Below, one piece after another: positions 53,763 through 63,729 of a stretch of DNA of 64,000 nt (its first letter is position 1; the number at the start of each line of letters is the position of its first letter). The position numbers were made by a program, and so were the translations under genes. The DNA lies in contig CBDETG010000096.1 in NCBI GenBank assembly GCA_965242745.1, forward strand, positions 62,001 to 126,000, read 5' to 3'. The stretch comes from JABAAI01 sp965242745 (GTDB taxonomy: Bacteria > Spirochaetota > Leptospiria > Leptospirales > Leptonemataceae). The notes under the pieces were generated by a model, which saw only the letters and a list, made by a program, of their open reading frames with translations, was not told the DNA's origin and searched no databases.

Positions 53763-55106
53763 TCAATACTTATGAGCAGCATGGGCTCCTATGCTAACAA
53801 CATATTGGAATAGAAACTGATCGTCGTGTTCATTGCCCTTTTCCTTTCCTTCTGGAAGGAGCTGCTCTCGATTGTATTGGACACGGACCCGGCTGAATTC
53901 ACTATTTGTCCAATCGATCATTAGGCTGCTGACCCTTGGACTAAAACCTTGGTTATCAAAGCTCGTATCTTGTAGTTCATGATCTTGCAGCTCATCTGAC
54001 AATTCAGGCGAATACAAACGGCTATAACGAAAGCCAATACGCCATTGCGCACGAAACTTGAACACAAGTTGCGCATACCATCCTCTAAACTGGCCTTCAA
54101 AGTTTGTCTGATCATCTTCCTTGTGGGGATCACCTTCCAGACGATAGACGCCTTTTTCATTATGCCAAAAATATTCACTCTGAAGAAGCATTTCCATATT
54201 TCGCGGGTTTGCAGTTGGCGCCCAAGTATAACGCAGATCAGCAATATAAAGCCGAGTGTCACCTACAAAGGACAGCTCCCCGCCATTGGAGATGCGAGGA
54301 TTGCTCACAGTAGATTGAGCTACAAGCTGATAGGCGCCTATGCGAAAGCTATGGTTTTGGCCAATATCACGTCCAATGCGCAAGAAGTTGGACCAAGACT
54401 CGCCTGCAGCGCTGGATGCGGGATAATCATTAGCTGCAAAGGCGCCAGCGCCAAATTCAATATAAAGGCTGCTTGGCAGCACGTAGGAAAGCTCTGCTCC
54501 CTTGTCATTAAAAACATTGTTCAAAAAGACGCGATAGGGCAAAGGGCGATCAGTAAAGTCATCATAGTGAGAGTGGTGTTCGTTGAGATAACCCAATGTC
54601 CAAAAGGCCTGGCCTGCTTTTATGAGCATGCCATCAGGTAAGCCAAAACCAGGAAGAGTTTGGATAAAGGCTTCTTCTAATTCCAGTTCCAGTCCGCCCT
54701 CTTCTGTTTGTTCGTCTTCCTTGTGGACATGCCCACCTCCTCCATGTCCGCCTCCATGCTCATGTTCAGCCAAGGCAAAGGTGAGGGAGGCTAAGAACTT
54801 ATCATCCGCATTTGCCAAAAAATGGAGCTCGCTATGGTCCAAGGAGAAGCCTCTGCTATGTCCTTCCTCAGCAACAGGGAAGCCATGAATTTCTCCCTCC
54901 TTAGTTGTATAGTTACGGTACACACCGTTTAAGATCACGCTCATTGAGGGATTGAAACTCCTGCTAAGAATTTGTCTTCGGGCGGTGGCCGGTACGCCAG
55001 GACGGGCCTGAAGCTCTTCTTGCGCACTTTCTTGCGCTTGGAGCTTAGAGATGCTTAAGACTAATACTGTGAAACTAAGTAGTTGTATACATTTGAAGCT
55101 AAACAT
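53763..55106 (-). CDS. outer-membrane porin-like protein with histidine-rich loop
   Basis: 447 aa from ATG 55106, chosen because of the aagggg site before it and the signal peptide MFSFKCIQLLSFTVLVLSIS plus KLQAQ. The mature protein alternates strands in the manner of a beta barrel. A loop near residues 115-135 reads EHEHGGGHGGGGHVHKED, and YLNEHHSHYDD follows later, both candidate zinc or copper sites. It has no TonB-dependent receptor plug, so passive or metal-gated transport is more likely. The longer frame to 55295 lacks a signal peptide. Confidence 0.65.
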   Translation of the reverse strand: MFSFKCIQLLSFTVLVLSISKLQAQESAQEELQARPGVPATARRQILSRSFNPSMSVILNGVYRNYTTKEGEIHGFPVAEEGHSRGFSLDHSELHFLANADDKFLASLTFALAEHEHGGGHGGGGHVHKEDEQTEEGGLELELEEAFIQTLPGFGLPDGMLIKAGQAFWTLGYLNEHHSHYDDFTDRPLPYRVFLNNVFNDKGAELSYVLPSSLYIEFGAGAFAANDYPASSAAGESWSNFLRIGRDIGQNHSFRIGAYQLVAQSTVSNPRISNGGELSFVGDTRLYIADLRYTWAPTANPRNMEMLLQSEYFWHNEKGVYRLEGDPHKEDDQTNFEGQFRGWYAQLVFKFRAQWRIGFRYSRLYSPELSDELQDHELQDTSFDNQGFSPRVSSLMIDWTNSEFSRVRVQYNREQLLPEGKEKGNEHDDQFLFQYVVSIGAHAAHKY

Positions 55107-55824
55107 TTTTCCCCTTAGAATAGCAATGCGCAGTTCCTTCACCAACTTATTATGCAAAAGCGGTTTTTCTATCCCTAAGACAACACAAGCGCGGCTGTTT
55201 TTAGGACTTGCTCTAAAAATGAAAATAAGTTGTTTCAAAACTACTAAGTCTGTTACACATTTCGCGTGAAAATCTTGCGCTAAAAATCCTAGCAAATCAG
55301 CAGTTTCGTATGAGTAAATCAGAAAATATAACGATCAAAACCTAAGCAAGCCTAAGTATGGAATTGGCATATATAAAAGGCCTACAGTATCTTTGGATGA
55401 ATACAGAGAATGCAAGTCAGAAGTTTCTTCGATACTACTAAAAAACAGGAAAATTGCTAAAGCAAATGGTACATATTGCAATAAGGAAAAAGTAATCAGA
55501 ATAAAGCGCCGCCATCGTAGCATACGCAAAAGACCTGTAATGGATGAGATCACGCCTCCATCCCCGCGACCTGCACGCTTGCGCTTGCGCTTTTGACTTA
55601 CACGGGGCTTCCTGCCTGGCAGCTCTTGCAGCTTGCCTCACTCAAGGTCCAAGCACATAGCCGCCTTGCGCATAGGAGCGGCTTCATTTCGTTTTTTTGT
55701 TTTTGGCTTGCTGCTTGTCGAGCAAAAGCATAATGCCCGCCACAAAAGCAAGGAAAGCACATGAAATTCTTGGCAAACGAAACTAGCCCTAGTCTCGCAT
55801 AAAAAGAAAAATGAAACCTAAGAC
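55107..55824. other. intergenic region without a supported gene
   Basis: About 720 bp between the porin-like gene and the hydrolase, both on the minus strand. Overlapping open frames exist on both strands near 55335-55600 but none has a ribosome-binding site or recognisable sequence. I make no gene call here. Confidence 0.5.
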
Positions 55825-56808
55825 TTACAGCTCTTGAAACCAACTTGAGGCTAGTTCTACAGATAATTCCACTTTTTTCTCATTGTCGTAAAAATCGAAT
55901 TGTTCAAATGGCGGCTTTACTGTACTTTTGATCCAATGAAGTTTCTTTTTAGAAGTAGAGATTTCTTTAAAATACTTTTTTGTATAATCCGGCAACACGG
56001 CGCCATCAGAATGTATCATCAGAGTGGGCGTCTTTAGTTTTTTAGCAGTGCTCATAGGCTTTGCTTCCAACCAGTCTTCCCAGCTCATCACGGCAAACTT
56101 ATCAGCGCTCCATTCTTGAATAGCCCCTCTTTTAGGATTTAAGTAATAATCGTAAGGCCCATACATCGCTGCGGATTTATCCGTTTTTGAGATAGCAGGC
56201 ACATAAGCGACCTCGCCTGTCTTGGCATATTGCTTTTTAGCTTTGCGAGCAGCCTCAATTTTCTGATCTACGCCCTTTTTGCCGCCATAAAATAATTTCA
56301 CCGCCTCGTCATCGTGAAGCCAGGAAGCCGCTGTTGCCACAGACTTAATTCTGCTGTCCTCAGAAGCTGCCATGAGAGTATACATGGCTCCTGCGCACAC
56401 GCCAAAAGCGGTAATTTTGTCTGCAGCCACCTCAGGCAGAGCCTGAAGATATGTAACAGCGTTTTTTAGGTCTTCCTTTTTCAAAGCAGGGCTTTCATAA
56501 AAACGAGGCTCTCCTCCACTCTCGCCAAAGTTTCTAAAGTCAAAAGCCAAAGCTAGGAAGCCTTTCTCTGCAAACTTTTTAGCATAGAGGCCTGCCATCT
56601 GCTCTTTGACAGTAGTCCAGCTGCCCGACACCACAACAGCTGGATATTTTTTTGCGCTGTCGAAATTTTTTGGATAATAAAGATTACCAATAAGTTTCAC
56701 CCCCTCACTATCAAAGCTAATTTTTTTAACGGACTTTTGTTTGCATGACACGAAAGCCGCAAAGGCCGCTAAAAGTAATCCTAGTAAATAAAGTCTCCTG
56801 TTTTTCAT
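55825..56808 (-). CDS. alpha/beta-hydrolase lipoprotein (dienelactone-hydrolase-like)
   Basis: About 327 aa from the ATG at 56808 (MKNRRLYLLGLLLAAFAAFV plus lipobox SC). The fold's landmarks are seen: VVVSGSWTTVKEQ, AFDFRNFGESGG, nucleophile elbow GVCAGA with Cys in place of Ser, and the acid region IHSDGAVLPDY. The final catalytic His expected in the THxDLYD-like motif reads EQFDFYD, with Gln. It is probably an exported hydrolase of unknown substrate, perhaps inactive. It lies upstream of nothing clearly related; the NTF2-like gene precedes it by 39 bp. Confidence 0.75.
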   Translation of the reverse strand: MKNRRLYLLGLLLAAFAAFVSCKQKSVKKISFDSEGVKLIGNLYYPKNFDSAKKYPAVVVSGSWTTVKEQMAGLYAKKFAEKGFLALAFDFRNFGESGGEPRFYESPALKKEDLKNAVTYLQALPEVAADKITAFGVCAGAMYTLMAASEDSRIKSVATAASWLHDDEAVKLFYGGKKGVDQKIEAARKAKKQYAKTGEVAYVPAISKTDKSAAMYGPYDYYLNPKRGAIQEWSADKFAVMSWEDWLEAKPMSTAKKLKTPTLMIHSDGAVLPDYTKKYFKEISTSKKKLHWIKSTVKPPFEQFDFYDNEKKVELSVELASSWFQEL

Positions 56809-56847
56809 TTCTATCATCTCCTTAGAATTAGAATATCTTGTATTTCG

Positions 56848-57354
56848 TCAATTTTTACTGAGCTCTTGAAGAAAATTTGTATTGCCTTTTTGTCCATGCA
56901 TAATCAATTTTTTAAAGACTATCTTCCAGCCATCAGGCCCTTTCTTGAGCTTATGGTGATAGCGTCCATAGGCGTCCCAATATCCAGCTCCCTTTGCTTG
57001 ATGACTGGCATAAACATGTGAAAAAGACTCAGCTTCATTTCCATTAATCTTAATATCAAAATTGCTCAGCATGTGATGAGTGCTGACCTTTGCAAGCAGC
57101 TTCTTCCAACCATCAACTAAAGCATCGGCTTTCATATTACTTCCCGCCTGCCCAGATAAACTGGAGTAATCAACGAAAAGCTCTTCTGAAAATTGAGCAC
57201 GGGCAAGATCCCATTTTTTGGTATCAATAGCATTGATCATTTTTATGATAGTGTGTTTCACCTGTTTTCCTTGGGATCTGCTGCCACACGATACAAGCGA
57301 TAAGGCAAGGAAACTGAGCAATAAGATGACTCCTCTTTTTTGTTGCTTAAGCAT
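56848..57354 (-). CDS. NTF2-like (SnoaL-fold) lipoprotein
   Basis: 168 aa from ATG 57354 with an aggag site. Signal peptide with lipobox LSLVSC, then a cone-shaped NTF2-like domain: MINAIDTKKWDLARAQFSEE, VYASHQAKG and GPDGWKIVFKK. Such domains often carry small-molecule binding or ketosteroid-isomerase-like activity. No catalytic pair can be assigned. It precedes the hydrolase gene with a 39-bp gap, suggesting an operon. Confidence 0.72.
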   Translation of the reverse strand: MLKQQKRGVILLLSFLALSLVSCGSRSQGKQVKHTIIKMINAIDTKKWDLARAQFSEELFVDYSSLSGQAGSNMKADALVDGWKKLLAKVSTHHMLSNFDIKINGNEAESFSHVYASHQAKGAGYWDAYGRYHHKLKKGPDGWKIVFKKLIMHGQKGNTNFLQELSKN

Positions 57355-57500
57355 ACATAACTCCTCTATTGAACAAAATACTGTCAAGGTAAAATTTGTA
57401 AAATGCTATTTGTGAGGCAAAATCAATTTCAACAGTTCCTTCAAGGTGACTCAGACACTGAGTTGACAAATTAGTCAATACAGTTAATGTACTATTCATA

Positions 57501-59190
57501 ATGCAAGCAGTTCCCGCAAATCCAGAAACTCTTCGTCAGGTTTTAACCTACAACTATAGAATTGCCCGATTATCAGCTTGCGCCTTATGCATGGGAGATT
57601 GAACATTATGATACAGCTTCATGGGAAGATCATTGTTGCTTTTTTTGATGCAATGAAAAGTTCCAGCGAGAAATACTTTTTGGGTTCTATTGTTTCAGAT
57701 ACCACCTAGGAGAGTCTGGACATAGTTGTGATTGACGGACTGCAACGTTAGATAACCTTATCATTCCTAATAAAATGCATTATTTGATAATGCAAGCACT
57801 GTTACAACGCTTCAACCATTCGGCTCTGCTAATAACCCAGCCTTTGTCATTACAAGACGTTTATCTAATGAGACTACCATAAAGAGCGTATTTCTCGCTA
57901 AAGATCAAGAAACCATCAGTAACATTATACTGAGTGGAGAAACAGATATAGGCGGTAGCCATCATCAAGAATTGTGACCTTGATTGAAACGTAAAATTAC
58001 CAATTTGAAGGAATCATATACTGATATGGCAAATAAATTCGAATGATTTCATATCAGCAATCATTGCGACATATTAGTTCATCACCTATTCGGTGCATTT
58101 CTTCGCGAAGATGCCCTCACAATATTGCAAATCCTTAATGCGCCCTAGGGATGTCTTTGTCAGATACAGATATTTTCTAGGCTAACAAGTCTCTCAAAGC
58201 CTTGCCAGTTTGGATTCAGTGATTACTTTATCGTCCCTTAGCAGAGTTGGAAACAGCATGAATGGTTATCTACGCATCAATATGCACATATTACGTGCTG
58301 AAAATCGAGATTCGAAGAAGGAAATTCGTTTAAGAAAATATTACTATGACCCTCATCTTGCTATCTTTTCGAGACAAGCGTAGAATGAAGTTATTAGTAA
58401 TCTTCATCTATGTAATAATATCAATAATGATTATTTCAGTGAAATCCCGCAGATAGTTATTTTCTGGAATGATACTTAGTAAGTACCCAAATTATTACTG
58501 GAATTATCCTCTTTACGTATGGGCTTCATTCATATCAAATTGGAGACAATGTCAACGATTCTAGCATTACACCAGAAAATGAATAGCAATTTTGTGAGCT
58601 AATCACTTTGGCTATCAAATATTATTATGTTAGAGGCATTATTCATCATTCTGTAAATTATGTTAAAGAAACAACATGCAACGTTTGTGCTGCCATCTAG
58701 AGTAACTAAGGATTACATAGTCACCCTTATAAAATGACCTTAATGCTGACAAAGAAAAGCTGATTAATCATTTAGATAATGAGGATGCTTGGCTCAGCAT
58801 ATCTACCAGGCTTCGTCCTATTAGGTGCAGTACCTGAATCATAAGCAAAACTTGAAACATTTCGAATCTTTGAATTTGTACCACTCAAAAGTAAATATAG
58901 AGCATATATTGCCGTCTGCAAAGGTCCTTAATATTCATGATGGTTCGACTGAAGAACGATATTGTACGATACTTGCATTCCTCACGGCATAGCGCTAAGC
59001 TCCATCTCCACCCGCAAAAATTATCGCAGCAAGAAATTTTTTCTTTATGAAAAAGCAAAAGTACTACAATGCTTCTAAAGTGCAAGATATAAAAGACCTT
59101 AGCCAGATAAAAGATTGGACATTTGATGCCTATGAAAATCGTCACAAGATGTTAATTGATAGATGTAAAAAATTTTTTACATATCTGTAA
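57501..59190 (+). pseudogene. decayed GmrSD-type (DUF262-DUF1524) restriction gene
   Basis: No frame stays open for long, but conserved pieces appear in order on the plus strand. Near 57559 ELPDYQLAPYAWE matches the DUF262 start (PxYQRxYxW). Near 57680-57760 KYFLGSIVSDTT and VVIDGLQR followed by a stop and ITLSFL match the DUF262 nucleotide-binding core. Near 58891-58917 VNIEHILPS matches the DUF1524 HNH motif, and KDWTFDAYENRHKMLIDRCK at about 59113-59170 matches its C-terminus, followed by TAA at 59188. The ATG at 57501 (MQAVPANPETLRQVLT) is a likely start. Such proteins cut modified DNA; this one is dead. Confidence 0.8.
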
Positions 59191-59441
59191 AAATGATACT
59201 TTTATCCTCCATGCACTCACTGCGTTACTGAAAAGAGTTTTAGCACATGGCAGGAGAGCTCGGGAAGTCTTATGCTCGTCCTAATTTGGAATTGCAACAG
59301 CCCTCGTCTTTGCCCTTTGCCAGCAATCTAAAGCGAAGAAAAAGACCTGATACATAAGACTGCTTAGCGCTCTTATACCATAAATACCGCTATAAGCAAA
59401 AGAAGAAAGCTTAGGTCAGCGCCAAGCGCCCATCTGCTCGT

Positions 59442-60464
59442 CTAAGCGCAGCTCTCCAGCAGACGAGACTGGCACAGAGCGGATATCTCGACGAGATAGG
59501 GCTGGAGGCTGTCAAGTTTAGCGCTGAGTTCATATTCGAGTATGTCGCCTACGGCAACGATATCGCCTTCTTCGAGCGCTTGGGAGAGGTCCTGCAAAAG
59601 TGCGGTCAATTCGCTTGTTTTGGTATGGAAACTTACGGAGTTAATAGCGAGCTCTGTGATCTCTCCTTTGCCTGAGTTTTTGTGATGCGTTTGGTAATCG
59701 GCCGCATAGAGGGCAGAAATATAATGATTGAGCTGTACGGTGATCTCTTCCAAACCAGACAAAGCCTTGGAATCCGCAGCTTTCTGGAAGTTGCTATTGA
59801 TAGCGGCTAAGTCTTCCTTAATACTGGGAATCTTTGCTGCAAACTCGTCTATTGTAAAAATAAGCTCCTCTGGTTTGGCTAATATGCTGCGCAGCTGCAT
59901 TCCCAGACTTGTAATAAAGGATTTCACGCCGCGCAGGTCGCTTAAAAAGCTTTCTATATCTTCCCTGCTCTGCCTTGCAGCAAAGAGCTTTGCCTTGCTT
60001 TTGAGACGCTTAAGAACTGGATAGACTGCTTCTGCATGAGCGCTGCCAGGCGCCGCTATATTGATGCTTTCTAATTTGCTTCCCATCAGTTTAGAAATAG
60101 AAACAAGGATTTGGTTTATGAAGTGCAGGCCTTCCTGTAAATCCCGCTGTTCTTTGGCAGTGAGATTTTCTTTTGCCCAAAGCGTGCTGCCTATTTGGTC
60201 GATATAGGAATCTAATTCTACGATGGAGCTTAGCAGCATTTCATGTTCATTGCCTACCGTAAAATCAATTCTTTTTACCCGGCTGCTGTCTATCGCTTCC
60301 AATGCCTGCTTTCCCAGATTGCATTCCCTTTTGTCTATTTGCATAGATATGATATAGCATTGCTGTTCCTTCGTCCATGCGAAAAAAGAATCATAGATTT
60401 CCTTGAGATTTTCCTGGCTGCCTATCTGCGCATTCAGTTTTTGGCCATTAACATATATTTCCAT
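59442..60464 (-). CDS. hypothetical protein downstream of fliD
   Basis: 340 aa. It is largely helical with no signal peptide or membrane segment. It starts MEIYVNGQKLNAQIG and contains long amphipathic helices (for example NEHEMLLSSIVELDSYIDQ and ELTALLQDLSQALEEGDI). I do not recognise a family. It follows fliD by 90 bp on the same strand, so a role in flagellar assembly, for instance as a chaperone or filament-cap accessory, is a reasonable but unproven guess. Confidence 0.65.
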   Translation of the reverse strand: MEIYVNGQKLNAQIGSQENLKEIYDSFFAWTKEQQCYIISMQIDKRECNLGKQALEAIDSSRVKRIDFTVGNEHEMLLSSIVELDSYIDQIGSTLWAKENLTAKEQRDLQEGLHFINQILVSISKLMGSKLESINIAAPGSAHAEAVYPVLKRLKSKAKLFAARQSREDIESFLSDLRGVKSFITSLGMQLRSILAKPEELIFTIDEFAAKIPSIKEDLAAINSNFQKAADSKALSGLEEITVQLNHYISALYAADYQTHHKNSGKGEITELAINSVSFHTKTSELTALLQDLSQALEEGDIVAVGDILEYELSAKLDSLQPYLVEISALCQSRLLESCA

Positions 60465-60554
60465 ACGAAGTCCTTAGGTCTGTTTTTTACAATTTTTGTC
60501 TTAAACGAAACAACAATCTATCTATACAATTCGGTTTTTTGCAAAACAATCGCA

Positions 60555-62615
60555 TCATTTTTCTTCGTTGGATGTCCTGGGGGCAATTCTTTTAATATAA
60601 TCACTCATGGAGCGGCTGCGTTTGATCGCTTGTTCCATGCGTCCAAATTGTCTTTGGAGATTTTCTTCCTTACGTTCCAACATAGCCTCCCGGCGATAGA
60701 CATCGTCCTTATTCGATGCGATTTTGTCTTTGAGAAGCTGGATGCGCACGCTCAAAATTCCCCGATGGCTTTTGATATAAGGCTTAAGGAGCTTTTCCAT
60801 TCTATAGGCAATCCCATGATCTAGTCCTTTGCCCCGCTTCGTATCCATAGCAAAAAGCCTGCGTACGCCTGCGGGATTTTCACTAAGGGCCTGCCCCAGT
60901 TTTGCCTCATCTATTTGGAGCAGGCCTGCCTGTATATCTTCCCATCTAGCGCCTATTTTGCCTGTGCTTATGCCGATTTGAGCAAGAACACGAAAATCGC
61001 CCTTGCTCTGGGCAGGATAGGCGGAGGCAATGACTTTGTGACTCTGGGATTTCAGGCTGTGCGCCGTAGAATCTGCCGCAAAAATTCCGCCCCGCTCCTG
61101 CCTTGGCCTTTCGTTGCGCACAGATATTTCTCTGCTCTCCGGACTACGCATATGTTTTCTTAGGTAAGAGAGCATGCTATTGTAAGATTTGACCCACTCC
61201 TTTAGCTTGCCTAGTATTTCATCTTCATCTACTTGTACCGCTACTTGCAGAGGCTTGGCGCTGGGCGCCTTTAAATTGATAACTGCGCCTGGGATAAGGT
61301 TTTTGAGCCCTTCGTTTGTACTTCTGAGGAGAGGCACCCCGTCTACTTGCAGGCGGGCATCTTGGGGCGCCTGCAATTCTTTTACTGGACGCAATCTGGA
61401 GGCTGCCTCAAAATAAGGAGGAGACAATTCCAATGCTCCATTCGAACGAATCTCTATGGCTTTGAGAACTGCGCCCTTAGCTATCTTTCTCTTTTCTAAG
61501 GGCAGCCTCCACTTCTGAGTTTTACCCGCCTGCAGGCTTTGCTTAAAAGTAAGGCTTTTCTTTAAGCCATTTTCCTCATAGATGAGAGTTGCCTGGACAA
61601 TGCGCCGGCTATAAGGCCTGCCCGGCTGAGGAGAGTTTTGCGCCGCTGCCTCCTGAAACTGCGTGCGCGTACGAATGATGTTTTTACCTTCTAAGACTAT
61701 GTCTTCTACCTGCGTTGAGATTTGGGGACCTACTTCTATGCTTTCCCGCCTGCCTTTGGGTTTTGCCTCAGGCCTTGCTTTTGCCTTTGTATTAGCAGCT
61801 TCCCTTTTTACGCGTATATCCATTACAAGATCGCCTTCCCTAAAAACATGCCGCATAGGGAAGATGAAGGTCTTTCGTAAGTAAAGATTCTCTTGCTGCT
61901 TGTTTTTGCTGCCTTGATCAGCTTGGCTGAGAGCCGGGGGACCTGCGCCTTGTTTTGCGCGCTCATGAATCCTATTCTGCCAGTCTACTTGTATCTGTTT
62001 GTCTTTCTTGACTAAAAGCCCAGCCTGCGCCAAAATCCCATCAGGGTCTTCAAAGGACAAGGCTCCCCTCAGACCACTTTTGTGCGCGCGCAGCTTGATA
62101 AGACTTCTTTGCTCGTCTACCTGCAGGCTTTCTGCCTCTACCAGCTTGCTTGCCTGCGCATTGAGGAAATTGGCGAGCTCCTCCAGCTTACCGCCGGGGA
62201 ATTCCAGTTTCTGTTTTGCGTCTTGGTTTTGTATAACAAAGGCGCCCTTGGCAAGCTCTTTGCGCTTGGGGATGGCTTCGGAGAGAAGCTCATGTTTGGC
62301 TGCAAGCCTTTCAATAAAAATGTTTTTCTGCGCTGTCTTTGCGCCATATATGGCCTCGCCGTCCAAAGCCAGAGGATCGCTTGAGATAAGCCTGCGCTTG
62401 AGAAAGGGTGAGCCTACGGCATGAAGCTCGCGGCTTTTTTCTGACAAGTCCTTTACGTGCTTTACTAATGCCTCCCAAATCGCAATTTCAGACTTATACC
62501 TGCGATTATCCCTTTCCAGGCGGCGCAAAGGAAGGCTTTCGACTTCCATAAGCTTCTGTATGGTTTCTTGAGTGTTGACCCCAGAACCCAGGTCTATGAA
62601 GGGCGGCGCAGGCAT
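60555..62615 (-). CDS. fliD: flagellar filament cap protein
   Basis: 686 aa from ATG 62615 (MPAPPFIDLGSGVNTQETIQ), which matches the FliD N-terminus that directs filament capping; 73 codons of upstream open frame overlap the divergent gene and are not used. The FliD N-domain (about 1-110) contains IQKLMEVESLPLRRLERDN; the C-domain ends in SDYIKRI after a coiled coil (MLERKEENLQRQFGRMEQAI). A Lys/Arg/Gln-rich middle is long for the family. FliD helps flagellin subunits fold at the filament tip. Divergent from the secreted protein at 62682. Confidence 0.9.
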   Translation of the reverse strand: MPAPPFIDLGSGVNTQETIQKLMEVESLPLRRLERDNRRYKSEIAIWEALVKHVKDLSEKSRELHAVGSPFLKRRLISSDPLALDGEAIYGAKTAQKNIFIERLAAKHELLSEAIPKRKELAKGAFVIQNQDAKQKLEFPGGKLEELANFLNAQASKLVEAESLQVDEQRSLIKLRAHKSGLRGALSFEDPDGILAQAGLLVKKDKQIQVDWQNRIHERAKQGAGPPALSQADQGSKNKQQENLYLRKTFIFPMRHVFREGDLVMDIRVKREAANTKAKARPEAKPKGRRESIEVGPQISTQVEDIVLEGKNIIRTRTQFQEAAAQNSPQPGRPYSRRIVQATLIYEENGLKKSLTFKQSLQAGKTQKWRLPLEKRKIAKGAVLKAIEIRSNGALELSPPYFEAASRLRPVKELQAPQDARLQVDGVPLLRSTNEGLKNLIPGAVINLKAPSAKPLQVAVQVDEDEILGKLKEWVKSYNSMLSYLRKHMRSPESREISVRNERPRQERGGIFAADSTAHSLKSQSHKVIASAYPAQSKGDFRVLAQIGISTGKIGARWEDIQAGLLQIDEAKLGQALSENPAGVRRLFAMDTKRGKGLDHGIAYRMEKLLKPYIKSHRGILSVRIQLLKDKIASNKDDVYRREAMLERKEENLQRQFGRMEQAIKRSRSMSDYIKRIAPRTSNEEK

Positions 62616-62681
62616 GTCTAAGAATACAATCGGGCAAATAAAAAAAAGCTTGAGTAAGGGAAAATCTCCGATTCTGTGATT

Positions 62682-63530
62682 ATGCCTTGTATCAGGAGCT
62701 TCGCCGCTTATATTTTCGGCTGCCTGCTGCCTATATGCCTGGCTATGGCAGGCATCGGCGCAGCGCCAGCTCCCGGGCGCTTTTTGGAAGACCCCTACTA
62801 TCCCCAGCAAATACAGGGAGCGCTGCGCCTGCATTATTACTATGACCGGAGCGGGCGCTGGGTGAAATTCTCAGATTGGATCCCTTTTTTGCAGGGGAAA
62901 TTTGTGCTGCGCCATTTGGAAGATTTCTACGAGCTCTATGGCCTTCCGCTCTCCTATGACACCTCTGCGCTCAAGGAGAACATTTATCTTTTACTGCAGG
63001 CCCTTGCGCACAAATTTCGCCATCCAAGCCGGGCTTTGTGCGCCATAGAAAATTCTGATTCTTACCATAAATATCGTCTTATGATGTTTATGCAAATTCA
63101 TGTATTGCTGATGCGCATGTTTTTACGTCTAGGCTCTTTCTATGAGCCTGGGAAGCTGCATTTTTACCAGATGGATTTTGCTGATTCTCTGGAAAACTCT
63201 TTGCAAACAGCTCATAGATATTACGAGCAGGCCCTGCCTTTATGGAAAAGAGCGCAGAACTATGCGCAACTAAGTGGAGCATATCCCTTCACTTTAGATT
63301 TGAGCACGATAGAGAGCACAGCCTTTCAGATCCAAAAAGGGAAACTGGATTATGGGAGGATCATAGAAAGACATTTAGAACGCGTGAGAAAGAAATTGGC
63401 CCGCACCAAGGCCTTTTTGGATAAAGAAGGCCGCCCTAGACCTGTCAAAAAACTTATGCAAAGCGATATAGAAGCTCTCTATAAGCAAGACATGCAAGCA
63501 TGGCCCTTGGAGCCGCCTTCTTTGCGCTAA
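62682..63530 (+). CDS. secreted hypothetical protein
   Basis: 282 aa. Signal peptide (AAYIFGCLLPICLAMAGI plus GAAP) and then a helix-rich domain with many Tyr, Leu and Arg residues (RYYEQALPLWKRAQNYAQL). No family is recognised, although the helices would fit a TPR-like fold. It starts 66 bp from the fliD start in the opposite direction, so the two may share a regulatory region. ATG 62682 is preferred over a GTG at 62676. Confidence 0.65.
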   Translation: MPCIRSFAAYIFGCLLPICLAMAGIGAAPAPGRFLEDPYYPQQIQGALRLHYYYDRSGRWVKFSDWIPFLQGKFVLRHLEDFYELYGLPLSYDTSALKENIYLLLQALAHKFRHPSRALCAIENSDSYHKYRLMMFMQIHVLLMRMFLRLGSFYEPGKLHFYQMDFADSLENSLQTAHRYYEQALPLWKRAQNYAQLSGAYPFTLDLSTIESTAFQIQKGKLDYGRIIERHLERVRKKLARTKAFLDKEGRPRPVKKLMQSDIEALYKQDMQAWPLEPPSLR

Positions 63531-63729
63531 GGCGCTTTGCAGGATGAGTAGGCTGGCAAAAGCATGCGCTTTGCGGCTTCGGCCCTCCTTGCGCTTTGTA
63601 GCTGCTTCTTTTTACTGCTGAGGCTCAATTTTACACTCTCCTGATACCGATATATTACATAAATAAGAGTCGATGCCCGCGTTTTTTGCTTGCTTTCAAG
63701 GATTGCGCTTAATATATATGAGAGGCTTC

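Noticed and set aside
55335..55600. Overlapping open frames on both strands
   Set aside because: No ribosome-binding site or recognisable motif; neither strand is favoured.
58885..59145. 86-aa minus-strand gene
   Set aside because: It is antisense to the DUF1524 end of the decayed restriction gene, whose motifs read on the plus strand.
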